64,000 nucleotides of DNA, taken from the NCBI GenBank assembly GCA_003023565.1, contig PXSA01000011.1:6942-70941 (forward strand). The letters run 5' to 3'. Shown here one piece after another: positions 1 to 9,003 of this stretch. Position 1 is the stretch's first letter; the number at the start of each line of letters is the position of its first letter. The notes below the pieces were generated by a model. The model was given only the letters and a program-made list of their open reading frames with translations, searched no databases and had not been told where the DNA came from. The translations under genes were made by a program, and so were the position numbers. The DNA comes from Halobacteriales archaeon QS_9_68_17 (GTDB lineage Archaea > Halobacteriota > Halobacteria > Halobacteriales > Natronoarchaeaceae).

Positions 1-1230
1 GCGTGGACTCCCGCTCTGGCCGGAATCTCCGGCAGGAGGTTCAAACTCTCCGTTCGCGTTCAACATCCCGCGATTCAAGCGCACGCCTACGGGTGCGCCT
101 CCGCCGTCCCCAGTTTGGTTACGACGGAGATACCGCAGACCGATGTTCTTGGCCGCGTTGTAATCGGCGTGGTTTTCGTAGCCGCATTTCAGACATTTGA
201 AATCCTCGCTGTCGCGGTTGTCCGGGTGCGTGAACCCACACGTCGAGCATCGCCGCGACGTGTTCTCCGGGTCTACCTGCTCGACAGTAATACCGCGCGG
301 TTCGGCCTTGTATTCGACGTACTCGTACAGCCGCTCGAAGGCCCACTCGTGGCCCCACGACGCGCCAGAAAGCCGGTCACGGATGTTGGTCAACTTCTCG
401 AAGGCAACGACCGTACAGCCGTTCTCAATGGCCTCCTTGATGATGCCGTTCGCGATCCGGTGGAGCATCATCTTGAAGCGCCCTGTCTCTTTGCGACCGA
501 CCGCTTGGATGTTCTCGTGAGCGTGGCGGCTCCCGCACTGTTGGAGCGACCCACGCCGCTTTTCGTATTCCCGTCGCCAGTGGTCGAACTTGTGACCGCT
601 CCAGAACGTGCCTGCCGAAGTGACCGCGAGTTGGTTCACGTTGAGGTCAACACCGAGGACTGTCCTGTGCCCGGTCGTTACCTGTTCCACCGTGTCGGAC
701 TCCACCTCCGCCTTTGTGCGAAGATGAAGGAACCACTCTCCGTCTCTGTAGTGCAGTTCCGCGCCCGTTACTTCGTAGTTGTCGTTGTCGAGATACCGAC
801 TGTAGGGAGTGTCGCGGGCGGGGTCGGGGAGGACGTACTCGGCTTCGATGCGTCCGTCCACGGTTGCCAGCGACACGTACTCGTCGTGGAAGGTCGCACA
901 CCGCTTGTCGTAGACGGCGGTCGGGTTCGAGAAGTGTGGTTTGCCCGCGTACTTGCCCTGTTTCCAGCGTGCGACAACGCTCTGCACGGCGTCGGCGGCC
1001 TTGTTGCGAGCGTTCTGGACGAGGTTCGCGTGCAACCGCGTCTGATCGCGTGCCTTCTCGTAGGTTTCCTCTTGGAGTTGGGCCTTGCTCGTCGTCTTGT
1101 ATTCGCCCTGCCAAGCGTAGTCAACGACGTAGTTGGCGGCCCACAGAAACTCGTCTACTGTCTCACGGAGGAGTGCGGCATCGTCGCTGTCCACGTCGAG
1201 TTTGACCGGGACAGTTCGCCGCACCTCCAT
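1..1230 (-). CDS. tnpB: TnpB, RNA-guided nuclease of IS200/IS605 family (3' end outside window)
   Basis: The minus-strand frame is open from an ATG at 1230 to the left edge (410 codons), so only the last residues are missing. All RuvC-like catalytic residues are visible: Asp195 in [11 protein letters not shown], Glu278 in [11 protein letters not shown] and Asp356 in [14 protein letters not shown] four-cysteine zinc ribbon is intact (CSTC at 328-331, CLKC at 346-349). TnpB proteins are DNA nucleases guided by a reRNA/omegaRNA usually made from the gene's 3' end and the right end of the element, here off-window. No tnpA lies in the window, so it may be a TnpB-only (IS1341-type) element. A TATA-like TTTAATAAAC-type stretch lies about 25-30 bp upstream of the ATG, which suits a leaderless transcript. 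It appears functional rather than decayed. Confidence 0.93.
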   Translation of the reverse strand, partial: MEVRRTVPVKLDVDSDDAALLRETVDEFLWAANYVVDYAWQGEYKTTSKAQLQEETYEKARDQTRLHANLVQNARNKAADAVQSVVARWKQGKYAGKPHFSNPTAVYDKRCATFHDEYVSLATVDGRIEAEYVLPDPARDTPYSRYLDNDNYEVTGAELHYRDGEWFLHLRTKAEVESDTVEQVTTGHRTVLGVDLNVNQLAVTSAGTFWSGHKFDHWRREYEKRRGSLQQCGSRHAHENIQAVGRKETGRFKMMLHRIANGIIKEAIENGCTVVAFEKLTNIRDRLSGASWGHEWAFERLYEYVEYKAEPRGITVEQVDPENTSRRCSTCGFTHPDNRDSEDFKCLKCGYENHADYNAAKNIGLRYLRRNQTGDGGGAPVGVRLNRGMLNANGEFEPPAGDSGQSGSPR

Positions 1231-1338
1231 ACGTCAGACGTATACCCGATGGTTTATTAACGTTGAGGAGGAAGGGCGGCAACAGTTCGTGAACGTGGCG
1301 GGGTTGTCGGCCCTACTTACTCGCTTCGCTCGCTCCTT

Positions 1339-1358
1339 GAGGCCGGAGGCTCCGCCTC
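1339..1358. repeat. Short imperfect hairpin upstream of tnpB
   Basis: GAGGC-C-GGAG-G-CTCC-GCCTC forms a stem with one bulged base about 110 bp upstream of the tnpB start. The neighbouring CGCTTCGCTCGCTCC text resembles sequence beside the tnpB remnant near 31.59 kb. Subterminal hairpins are expected at ends of IS200/IS605-type elements, so this could be part of the element's left end, but no boundary can be proven here. Confidence 0.35.
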
Positions 1359-1391
1359 GAATACGCTGATCGCCCGTCGGCCGCACCGTTC

Positions 1392-2066
1392 TCACCCGAG
1401 CGCCCACCCGTCGTCCGATCGCCGGACGAGTCCGTCCTCCGCCATCGCCGCCAGCGTCTCCTCGACGAGTTCCGGGGGCGCGTCGACGTCGGCGGCGACC
1501 TCGGCGACCTCGTGGGGACCGTCGGCGAGACAGCGCAGCACGTCCGCTGAGAGGCGGCTATCGACGTCCTCGTCGACCACCTCCGAGACCCGGTCGTGCA
1601 GGTCGGTCATCCGCCCCTGGACCCACCGCTGGGCGAGCGAGAGTTCGTTCTCCAGGCGTTCCAGTTCGGCCAGTTCCGCCGCGATGGCCTCGGGGTCGTC
1701 CGCGTCGCCGTCGTCGCTCTCGCCGTCGCTGTGGGACGCCACGTCGACCGAGAGGTAGCGGCAGGTCGTGATGTCGAGGCTCTTGCTCGTCGGGTATGCG
1801 CTTTTCGTGCCGAAACCGTACGGCGAGACGTTCACTTCGAGGCGGACGTTCCGGGCGATGTGGAAGTACTTCCGGCGCTGGTCGTCCGTGTGACTCTCGA
1901 CCAGTGCGGCCTCCTCTAGCTTCCGCAGGTGCTCGATGACGGCCTTGGGACTGACACCGAGGTACTCGCTTATCTCGGTCACGTAGCAGGGTTTCCGCGA
2001 GAGCAACCGCAGGATCCGTCTGCGGTTCTCGTTGCCCAGCAAGTCGAGCAGAGCGGCAGAATCCAT
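1392..2066 (-). CDS. ArsR-type winged-helix transcriptional regulator
   Basis: The 224-residue protein starts with an ArsR-like winged helix (about residues 1-75: LLGNENRRRILRLLS, then recognition-helix region SPKAVIEHLRKLEEAALV). A middle segment follows (LEVNVSPYGFGTKSAYP), then a Glu-rich helical stretch and a second small helical region at the C terminus (LADGPHEVAEVAADVDAPPELVEE) that looks like another helix-turn-helix. This arrangement is common in haloarchaeal regulators of unknown ligand. Its start overlaps the end of the upstream same-strand gene by 88 nt, which suggests coupling or a lost upstream stop. The regulated genes cannot be named from sequence. Confidence 0.85.
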   Translation of the reverse strand: MDSAALLDLLGNENRRRILRLLSRKPCYVTEISEYLGVSPKAVIEHLRKLEEAALVESHTDDQRRKYFHIARNVRLEVNVSPYGFGTKSAYPTSKSLDITTCRYLSVDVASHSDGESDDGDADDPEAIAAELAELERLENELSLAQRWVQGRMTDLHDRVSEVVDEDVDSRLSADVLRCLADGPHEVAEVAADVDAPPELVEETLAAMAEDGLVRRSDDGWALG

Positions 2067-2884
2067 TCGGTCGACAGTTCGCCGCGAGCGGTGAAAAGGG
2101 TGTCTGCTCGGGCGACCAGTCCTCCGTTGCCGGGTCCGTCGTCGCCGCCGGTGCCGCCGCCCCTGTCGGCACCACCGCCGTCATCGTCGTCACCGTCGTC
2201 GTTCGTCGCGTTCCGCCGGTCGTTGCCGGCGTTCGCGTCGTCAGACCCGTTTCCCGGGCTGTCCTTCGGGCCTTTCTCGCGCCCGTTCGCCTCGCCGTTC
2301 CCGCGGTCGCCGTCCGGTTCGCGGTCGGGACGCTCGTCGGGGACGACCGCCATCTGCCTGGCGAGTTCGGCGACCTCCCGCCCGGAGAGTTCGGAGGCGT
2401 CGTTCCGGATCGTCCGAAGCGCCGTCGTGTCGACGCCCGCCGCCTCCGCGAGCGGTTCCGTCCGGTTGACGGACCGCTCCAGCGAGCGAACGTCGCTGAC
2501 GAGGCGGCTCATTCGCGCCCGGTACTCGACCTGGTTCGTGTCGTCTCTGTTCTCCCGCAGTTCCTGCCGCCGCTCGCGCAGGTCCGCGAGGTCGGACTGG
2601 AGGTCGCCGGTCCGGCTCTCGACGAGGGTCGCGCGGTCGTCGGGCCGCTCGTCGTACTCGGCCTCGAACATGCCGTCCTCCACCGCGCCGTCGGCTTCGG
2701 ACGCGGACGACTGCATGAACGCGGAGATCTCCGCACCCATCGAGCTATCGTTCGTGGCGTTCGGCGCGTCGCTCCGGGCGCTATCGGCCGCCCCGCCGGC
2801 GGCCGCGCCGGCGACGGGCGCTACGACGGCGAGCAGAGCCACGGCACAGAGGGCGGCTATCGCCACAGCCCGGGCATCGGTCAT
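1979..2884 (-). CDS. Secreted coiled-coil protein with low-complexity acidic tail
   Basis: The 301-residue protein has a clear signal peptide (AIAALCAVALLAVVAPVAGA), a charged coiled-coil region around residues 75-190 (for example SDLADLRERRQELRENRDD), and a low-complexity Asp/Gly/Asn-rich tail. It probably acts outside the membrane; no enzymatic motif is visible. A TATA-like TTTTTAAC lies about 27 bp upstream of the ATG. The last 29 codons run into the downstream ArsR-type gene and look like its promoter read in another frame, so the genuine C terminus may be shorter and a nearby indel may have removed the stop. Coupling with the regulator suggests a sensor/regulator pair, which is inference. 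Confidence 0.7.
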   Translation of the reverse strand: MTDARAVAIAALCAVALLAVVAPVAGAAAGGAADSARSDAPNATNDSSMGAEISAFMQSSASEADGAVEDGMFEAEYDERPDDRATLVESRTGDLQSDLADLRERRQELRENRDDTNQVEYRARMSRLVSDVRSLERSVNRTEPLAEAAGVDTTALRTIRNDASELSGREVAELARQMAVVPDERPDREPDGDRGNGEANGREKGPKDSPGNGSDDANAGNDRRNATNDDGDDDDGGGADRGGGTGGDDGPGNGGLVARADTLFTARGELSTEWILPLCSTCWATRTADGSCGCSRGNPAT

Positions 2885-3159
2885 TACTGGAGCCCTAACG
2901 GGTCGGACGTTAAAAACCCGAACCTTCGTTTGCTCCGTTCAAAACGACCGGAGATACGCCTTCTGACGGCGTTTCAGCGTTCAATACGTTTTCTGATGCC
3001 GCCGATGAGGACGCGTTCGGACACCGCCCGTGTTCGCCCGCGCTCCGGGCGACCGCCCCGTCTCACGAGCGTCTCCGGTAGGTAGCGACCACCCTCCCGA
3101 CCGCTCGTCGAACACGTTCGACGGGAGGGTCCGGAGGCCGGCGCGTAGGTGCTCGTGGA

Positions 3160-3291
3160 GCGTCTCATCACGTCCACGTGCCGACGCTCGCCGACGCCGG
3201 GCTGGTCGATTACGACCCCCGCGGCAAGACGGTGGCGCTCACCCCCGCAAGCGAGCGCGTCAGCCGTCGACTCCCGGCCGTCGCCGGGTAG
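3160..3291 (+). pseudogene. C-terminal fragment of a haloarchaeal winged-helix (DUF7344-like) protein
   Basis: The frame ending at TAG 3289-3291 reads HHVHVPTLADAGLVDYD followed by RGKTVALTPASERV. This is the characteristic end of haloarchaeal winged-helix domains of the DUF7344 kind (helix, then beta-wing). No start codon or N-terminal half is present upstream, so only a remnant survives. It sits in a 500-bp stretch otherwise without genes, between the secreted protein and the DUF5802 gene. Confidence 0.6.
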
Positions 3292-3382
3292 CCGAACCGG
3301 GCGTCCGGACTGTTTGCACTGCGTGTTAAGCCCTGTGGCGAAGCCTTATCAGCGACCGCCTCATGTCATGTTATTGTATAGC

Positions 3383-3745
3383 ATGTTCGAGGAGTTCTCC
3401 AGCGGCTACTACTTCGGACGGCTCTACGTGGAGCCGTTCGACGGGGACCGCGCGCTCATGCAGCGCGAACAGCACGAGCGCGTCAACGAGCGACTGTACG
3501 CGAGCGGGGAGGGCGTCGAGCGCCTCGACGCGCCGCTCGTGATGAAACTCGACAACCGACACTTCCCGGTACACGGGGAGGAGGGGATCCCCTCCGACAC
3601 GCTCGCCGTCCCCGAGGGGTTAGTCGACGACGGCTTCCGCAGCCCGCCGACGCTGCGGGAGGTGCTGCTCGCGAAGGAGGACCGGGCCACGCAGTTACTC
3701 CGCCTCTCCGGCGGCGTCGACTTCGAGCCCACCACGGGCACCTGA
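3383..3745 (+). CDS. DUF5802 family protein
   Basis: The 120-residue protein begins MFEEFSSGYYFGRLYVEP, the hallmark of the haloarchaeal DUF5802 family. The function is unknown. It is small, soluble and acidic, with conserved MQREQHERVNERLY and LVMKLDNRHFPVHG segments. The start at 3383 matches the family N terminus; an in-frame ATG at 3368 would add MLLYS. CCTTATCAG around 3342-3350 could serve as a TATA element. It is likely single-gene, with the next gene 47 nt downstream. Confidence 0.88.
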   Translation: MFEEFSSGYYFGRLYVEPFDGDRALMQREQHERVNERLYASGEGVERLDAPLVMKLDNRHFPVHGEEGIPSDTLAVPEGLVDDGFRSPPTLREVLLAKEDRATQLLRLSGGVDFEPTTGT

Positions 3746-3792
3746 CCGAGCCGTCGGAACCTAAAAGTGGCCGCGGCGCGGCCACTCTATCG

Positions 3793-4680
3793 ATGCTCGA
3801 CGAGTTGCTGGGACGAGCGGCGCTGAAAGACCGCATCGACGAGCTAGCGGCCGAGAAAGAGAGCCTCGAAACCCGACTCGAAGCGGAGTCCGACCGCCGC
3901 GCCGACGCCGTCAGCGCCCGTCAAGACGCCGAGGAACGGGTCAACCGACTCGAAGACCGGGTCACCGAACTGGAGGACCGCGTCGAGCGGGCCGGCGGCG
4001 ACGAGGGCGGCCTCGACTTCCGCGGCGTCGGGCAGGTCCGGGGCGACCGACTCGCGGAAGTCCTCTCGCGCCTCGACAGCGTCGACACCGACGCCGAGGG
4101 CGCGCTGACGGCGATGGTCGACCATGAGGTGCCCGACGCGGTCCACGAGGCCCTCGACGACCGCGCGACGCTGGTCGACCGCGCCGCACCTTGTCTCGTC
4201 TGCGCCGACGACGCCGGCCTCGTGAGCGTCGCGCTCGACCCGCCGCTCGCGCCGGAGCCGTTCGCCTCGTGGGGCGACGGCTTCCGCCTCGACCGGGAGT
4301 GGTTCCTCCCGACCGGCGAGTTCTCCCTCGCACTGGTTCGGGCCGATCTGTTCGCCCTCGGGGAGTACGACGGCCGCGAGCGCGTCGCGACGAGGACCTT
4401 CGAGAGCGACGTGAAGAGCCAGCACTCGAAGGGCGGCTTCTCGCAGGCCCGCTTCGAGCGCCTGCGCGACGAGCAGATCGCCGACCACCTCGACCGGTGT
4501 CGAGCGGCGCTCGCCGACCGCGACGCCGACCGACTGGTCCTCGCCGGGGACCGCCGCGTGGTCGACGAACTCGACGCCGACGCGGCCGCCACCGCCGCGG
4601 TCGACGCCACCGGCGACCCGGAGGACGCGCTGGACAAGGCGTTCTACGACGTCTGGACGACGACGCTGGTCCGGCTCTGA
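3793..4680 (+). CDS. Vms1/Ankzf1-type (VLRF1) peptidyl-tRNA hydrolase
   Basis: The 295-residue protein has an N-terminal coiled coil (about residues 10-68, the repeating RLEDRVTELEDRVE) and then an eRF1-like domain. The segment KSQHSKGGFSQARFERLRDE (about 210-230) matches the Vms1/VLRF1 release-factor-like loop, analogous to the GGQ loop of class 1 release factors. Family members release nascent chains from stalled large ribosomal subunits by cleaving the peptidyl-tRNA. The C-terminal Rossmann-like segment (RLVLAGDRRVVDEL) fits. CCTAAAAGT about 30 bp upstream could be the TATA box. This family is common in haloarchaea. Confidence 0.85.
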   Translation: MLDELLGRAALKDRIDELAAEKESLETRLEAESDRRADAVSARQDAEERVNRLEDRVTELEDRVERAGGDEGGLDFRGVGQVRGDRLAEVLSRLDSVDTDAEGALTAMVDHEVPDAVHEALDDRATLVDRAAPCLVCADDAGLVSVALDPPLAPEPFASWGDGFRLDREWFLPTGEFSLALVRADLFALGEYDGRERVATRTFESDVKSQHSKGGFSQARFERLRDEQIADHLDRCRAALADRDADRLVLAGDRRVVDELDADAAATAAVDATGDPEDALDKAFYDVWTTTLVRL

Positions 4681-5116
4681 CCGCCCGTCGGACCGCCTGT
4701 GACCTCCCCCGGCCGAGACGGGCCTGACGTGGGTCACGCACGGCGTGCGGAAACTGACGACCGGGTGAGAGCGACGGCGTTCGCCGCCGGTCCGCGGCGG
4801 CCAGTCGGGGTCCGAGTCCGAGAGAAACCTTCCGTCGACGCCGCGTTCGCATATCTCACCGTCATGGTCGTGCCGTCTTCCCCCCGACCGTCCTTTCGAA
4901 GAACGGACCACGACGAGTAACTGACTCTCGACGGGGGCGCACCTGAACACCGCTCTCCGCGGACGGGACCGACCGTCAGCCGGGTCGACCCGAGCCCGCT
5001 CTCGTTTTCGCTCGGGGCCGAGTTCGAGCCCCGACGCTTTCGGGCGCGGCGCTTCGTCCCGACGCTCGCGTCCACGTACTCACAAGTATATATCCTCCAG
5101 TCCACAACGGTACCCC
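4681..5116. promoter_or_regulatory. Gene-free stretch with promoter of the dgcN-like operon
   Basis: No convincing coding sequence lies in these 436 bp. A TATA-like AAGTATATATCC near 5085-5097 is placed about 25 bp before the ATG at 5117 and is the probable promoter of the downstream operon. A CGGGGC/GCCCCG hairpin with a 9-nt loop lies near 5013-5034; its role is unknown. Confidence 0.55.
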
Positions 5117-6130
5117 ATGCGCATCGCGATCCTCGCTCACGAGAAGTTCCCCGACCGCGCCAAGACGGCGCTCGGCGTCATGCGGTACGGCGACTACGAC
5201 GTAGCCGCCGTGCTCGACCGCGACGCCGCCGGGACGCGGGTGTCGGACCACGTCCCCGACGTGGGGGACGCGCCGGTCGTCGCCTCGATGGACGACGTCG
5301 GCGAGGTCGACGCCCTCCTGGTCGGCATCGCGCCCATCGGCGGCGCGTTCGAGGAGTCCTGGCGGTCCGACGTCCGGGCGGCGCTGGAGCGCGGGTGCGA
5401 CGTGATCGCCGGCCTCCACTACTTCCTCTCGGAGGACGAGGAGTTCGCCCGCCTCGCCGCCCGGAACGACTGCGACCTCCGGGACGTCCGCAAGCCCCCC
5501 GAGGACCTCGGCGTGGCCGACGGCGTCGCCCGGGACGTGGACGCCGAGGTCGTCCTCACCGTAGGGACCGACTGCTCGGTCGGCAAGATGACGGCGACGA
5601 TGGAGCTGGCGGAGGCGGCCCGCGACCGCGGCCGCGACGCCGCCGTCATCCCGACGGGCCAGACCGGCATCATGACCGAGGGGTGGGGCAACCCGATCGA
5701 CCGCGTGGTCAGCGACTTCACCGCCGGCGCGGTCGAGGAGATGCTAGTCGAGAAGGGCGACGACCACGACTACCTGTTCGTCGAGGGGCAGGGGAGCATC
5801 GTCCACCCCGCGTACTCGGCGGTCACCTGCGGCATCCTCCACGGGTCGATGCCCGACCGGATGGTGCTGTGTCACGTCGCCGGGCGGGAGGCCGTCCACG
5901 GCTACGAGTCGTTCGCCCTGCCGGACCTGCCCGCCTACGTCGACCTCTACGAGTCGCTTGCGGGGGCCGTCCACGACGGCGAGGTCGTCGCCGGCGCGCT
6001 GAACACGGTGAACGTCGACGACGACGCGGCCGCCCGCGAGGCCGTCGAGGCGTACGGCGACGCGCTCGGCGTCCCCGCCGCCGACCTGGTCCGCTTCGAC
6101 GAGAACCCCGTGCTGGAGGCGGTGCTGTGA
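5117..6130 (+). CDS. DUF1611 family protein, DgcN-like (putative D-glutamate N-acetyltransferase)
   Basis: The 337-residue protein has an N-terminal Rossmann-like domain (MRIAILAHEKFPDRAKTALG) and a C-terminal P-loop domain with GTDCSVGKMT (about residues 152-161) and PTGQTGIMTEGWG. These are diagnostic of DUF1611. In bacteria a DUF1611 protein (DgcN) acetylates D-glutamate, and its partner DgcA, an enolase-superfamily epimerase, converts N-acetyl-D-glutamate to the L form. Here the next gene is exactly such an epimerase, overlapping by 4 nt. The DgcN assignment rests on that pairing. The older suggestion for this family is an NAD-dependent epimerase-like role. Confidence 0.82.
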   Translation: MRIAILAHEKFPDRAKTALGVMRYGDYDVAAVLDRDAAGTRVSDHVPDVGDAPVVASMDDVGEVDALLVGIAPIGGAFEESWRSDVRAALERGCDVIAGLHYFLSEDEEFARLAARNDCDLRDVRKPPEDLGVADGVARDVDAEVVLTVGTDCSVGKMTATMELAEAARDRGRDAAVIPTGQTGIMTEGWGNPIDRVVSDFTAGAVEEMLVEKGDDHDYLFVEGQGSIVHPAYSAVTCGILHGSMPDRMVLCHVAGREAVHGYESFALPDLPAYVDLYESLAGAVHDGEVVAGALNTVNVDDDAAAREAVEAYGDALGVPAADLVRFDENPVLEAVL

Positions 6131-7167
6131 CGCTCTCGGCGTCGTTCGAGCGCCTCGAACTCCCGCTGGAGACGCCCTTCACCATCGCCCGCGGGACTCA
6201 GACGGTCTCGGAGAACGTCGTCGTCCGGATCGAGGGCGAGGGAGGACGGGTCGGCGTCGGCGGTGCCGCGCCCGCCGCCCGCTACGGCGAGACCGCCGAC
6301 ACCGTCGAGGCCGTACTCCCGGACCTGCTCGACGCGGTCGAGGAGGTGAGCGACCCCCACCAGCTCGAACGGACCGAACGCCGCATGCGCGAGACCGTGC
6401 GCGACAACCCCGCGGCCCGCTGCGCGGTGAGCGTCGCGCTTCATGACCTCGTCGCGAAGCGCGCGAACCTCCCGCTGTACCGCTACTGGGGCCTCGACCC
6501 GGAGCGGTCCGTGAAGACCTCGTTCACCATCGGCCTCGATGAGACCGACCGGATGCGCGAGAAGACCGCGGACGCGGTCGACGAGGGCTACGACGTGCTG
6601 AAGATCAAACTCGGCACGGGCCGCGACGAGGCGATCGTCGACGCCGTGCGCTCCGCCGCGCCGGACGCGCGGATCCGCGTCGACGCCAACGAGGCCTGGA
6701 CGCCGAAGGAGGCGGTCCGGAAGAGCGAGACGCTGGCCGAGTACGGCGTGGAGTTCGTCGAGCAACCCGTCCCCGCGGAGAACACCGAGGGCCTGCGGTT
6801 CGTCTACGAGCGCTCGGCGCTGCCCGTCGCGGCCGACGAGTCCTGCGTGACCCTCGCGGACGTGCCGCGAGTCGCCGACCGCACCGATATCGTCACGATC
6901 AAGCTGATGAAATGCGGCGGCCTGCTGGAGGCGAAGCGCATGGTCCACGCGGCGCGGGCCGAGGGGTTAGAAGCGATGCTCGGGTGCATGGTCGAGAGCG
7001 ACGCCTCTATCGCGGCCGGTGCGCATCTGGCCCCGCTGCTCGACTACGCGGACCTCGACGGCTCGCTGCTCCTCGGTGACGACCCGTACGAGGGCGTCCC
7101 GATGGCCGGCGGCGACATCGATCTGGCCGCTGTCGACCGGCCCGGGACGGGCACGCGACGGGCGTAG
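6127..7167 (+). CDS. Enolase-superfamily dipeptide/N-acylamino-acid epimerase, DgcA-like
   Basis: The start is GTG at 6127, overlapping the upstream stop as GTGA, so translation is probably coupled; 346 residues. The fold is the muconate-lactonizing subgroup: an N-terminal capping domain (ELPLETPFTIARGTQTVSENVVV) and a barrel with the catalytic lysine pair motif DVLKIKLG. Metal ligands lie in RVDANEAW, FVEQPVP and AADESC, and a second lysine in VTIKLMKCGG. These residues are those of L-Ala-D/L-Glu epimerases. Paired with a DgcN-like gene it likely racemizes N-acetyl-glutamate; a dipeptide epimerase role remains possible. Confidence 0.85.
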   Translation: MTLSASFERLELPLETPFTIARGTQTVSENVVVRIEGEGGRVGVGGAAPAARYGETADTVEAVLPDLLDAVEEVSDPHQLERTERRMRETVRDNPAARCAVSVALHDLVAKRANLPLYRYWGLDPERSVKTSFTIGLDETDRMREKTADAVDEGYDVLKIKLGTGRDEAIVDAVRSAAPDARIRVDANEAWTPKEAVRKSETLAEYGVEFVEQPVPAENTEGLRFVYERSALPVAADESCVTLADVPRVADRTDIVTIKLMKCGGLLEAKRMVHAARAEGLEAMLGCMVESDASIAAGAHLAPLLDYADLDGSLLLGDDPYEGVPMAGGDIDLAAVDRPGTGTRRA

Positions 7168-7182
7168 CCGTTCGAACGGCGA

Positions 7183-9003
7183 TCACTCTCCGCCGAAGTC
7201 GGGCCGCCGACTGAACCGAACCGGCGTCCGGCACCGCGGCGTCGGGTACCCCGCCACGTCCTCGCCGATGCTGGCTTCGAGTTCGGCGACCGTCATCGCC
7301 GTCTCCCGCCCGGACGCGCGCTCGGCGACGGGCAGGGCGTCGCGCTGCAGTTCGCGGTCCCCGACGACCGCGCGGTACGGCACTCGGTCGTCGTCGGCGC
7401 GGGCGATGCGCTCCCCGACGGTCGCCGCCCGGTCGTCGACGCCGGCGCGGACGCTCGCGGCGCGGAGCGTCTCGGCGACCGCCACACACCGGTCGACGTG
7501 GGCCTCGCCGACCGGGATCAGACGGACCTGCGTCGGCGCGAGCCGCGTCGGCAGGCGGGGTGGGTCGCGCTCGTCGGCGGCGGCCAGCAGGCTCCCGAGC
7601 AGCGCCTCCAGACTCCCGGTCGGCGAGCAGTGGACGAGCGCGGGCGACCGCTCCTCGTCGCCGTCCGCGTACGTCAGGCCGAAGCGCTCGGCGGTGTCGT
7701 CGCCGAGCGCGACGGTCCCGAGCGGAGCCGGCGGCCCGTCCCCAGCGCCCGTCACGGCGTCGAGCCTCGCCGTCCACTCGTCCCGGGGGTCGGGGAGGAT
7801 CTCGAGGAGGAGGGGCGCGTCGAGCGTCGCCGGCAGGCGCTCGACCCACGCCCCGTTCCCCTCGTGAAACGACCGGGTCACCCGGAGGACGTACGCCGGG
7901 GCCAGTCCGAGGTCGGTCGCCGCGTCCCGAGCGAGAGCGGCGTGGCGCTCGAAGGCGTCCAGCGCGGCCGCCCCGTCGGCGACGGCCGTGTGGACCTCGG
8001 GAACGGTCGCCTCGTCCGGGCCGCGCGCCGCGCGGCGGAACACCCGGCCGTCGCGCTCGCAGAGACTGACGGGCAGGTCGTCCGCGTTCCCGACCGCGTC
8101 GCGGAGGAGCGCGCAGTGGCCGGCGCAGGCCGACGCGCGCAGGCGTTACCGCCGGTCGCCGGCCTCGACACGGTAGCGGCCGCCGTCGCCGTCGGGGTCC
8201 TCCCGGACGCGTACGTCCCGAACGCCGGGGTCCAGAAGCTCCGGCGTCTCGACCGGCGGCGCGCCGAGCGCCGCGGCGCGGTCGTCGACGTACGCCCGCA
8301 GGCAGTCTCGAACGACTGCACCGCGCGGCGTCCAGTGGAGGCCCTCGACCGAGTCGTCGTCGGTTACGAACCCCCAGTCCGCGAGTCGGTCGGCGGCGGC
8401 GCGCCATCGACGGCCGCCGTCGCCGGCGTCTCTCCGCCCCGCCGCGCCGCTCTCGGCCGTCTCGTGCCCGATGACCGATCGCAGTTCTTCGCCGACGTCC
8501 GGACTCCCGCCCACGGGGTCGCGACGTTCGCCGTCCGGCGTCAGAAGCGCTCGCTCGCTCGGCGGCCGCGCGCCGCCGTCGCGGGACGCCCGCACCCGGC
8601 GCGCGAACGCGGACAGCGGGTGTCCTTTACAGGAGACGTCGAACGCGAGGTGCCATCCGGCCGGCGCGCGGAGCACCTCGTAGCCGGACAGGGCGGCTTC
8701 GGTCGCGCCGAGGACCGCCGCCGCCGTCTCCGCGTCCGCCGCGTCGTCGCTCAGCAGGGGACAGGGGTACATCGCGATCCGGGCGGCGTTGAGTCGGTCC
8801 GCGGCGGCCCGGAGTTCGTCCGCCGCACCGTCGGCCGCGGCGTCGACGGCGGCGGCGTCTTCCGTATCGACGGCGACGAACGCGGCCACGCAGTCGTCCA
8901 TCTCGCCGGACAGCGGGGCGTCGTCCCGCTCCGCACCCCCTTCGTCGGCGGTGGTAGTGGCCTCGAACGCCGCGCGGTCGGCGTGAACGAACAGCAGTCG
9001 CAT
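7183..9003 (-). pseudogene. Threonyl-tRNA-synthetase-like protein with archaeal editing domain, split by in-frame stop
   Basis: An ATG at 9003 opens a frame whose first 140 residues (MRLLFVHADRAAFEAT, then MYPCPLLS) match the archaeal ThrRS editing domain. A degenerate catalytic-like domain follows (LHWTPRGAVVRDCLRAYV resembles motif 1). Codon 286 is TAA (8146-8148). The same frame then stays open for 320 codons to the stop at 7183, ending in an anticodon-binding-like domain (RLAPTQVRLIPVGEAHVDRC). Motif 2 and 3 residues needed for aminoacylation are not recognisable, so even the unbroken protein was probably not a synthetase. It may have been an editing or regulatory paralogue. The halves could be expressed separately; a GTG at 8043 could start the second. 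Confidence 0.68.

Noticed and set aside
5013-5034. Hairpin with GTTCGA in the loop, suggesting a tRNA T-arm.
   Set aside because: No acceptor, D- or anticodon arms can be drawn around it at the needed distances.
5395-6126. A 244-codon upstream extension of the epimerase gene.
   Set aside because: It overlaps the DUF1611 gene in another frame and is arginine/glycine-rich; the GTG at 6127 gives the family N terminus.
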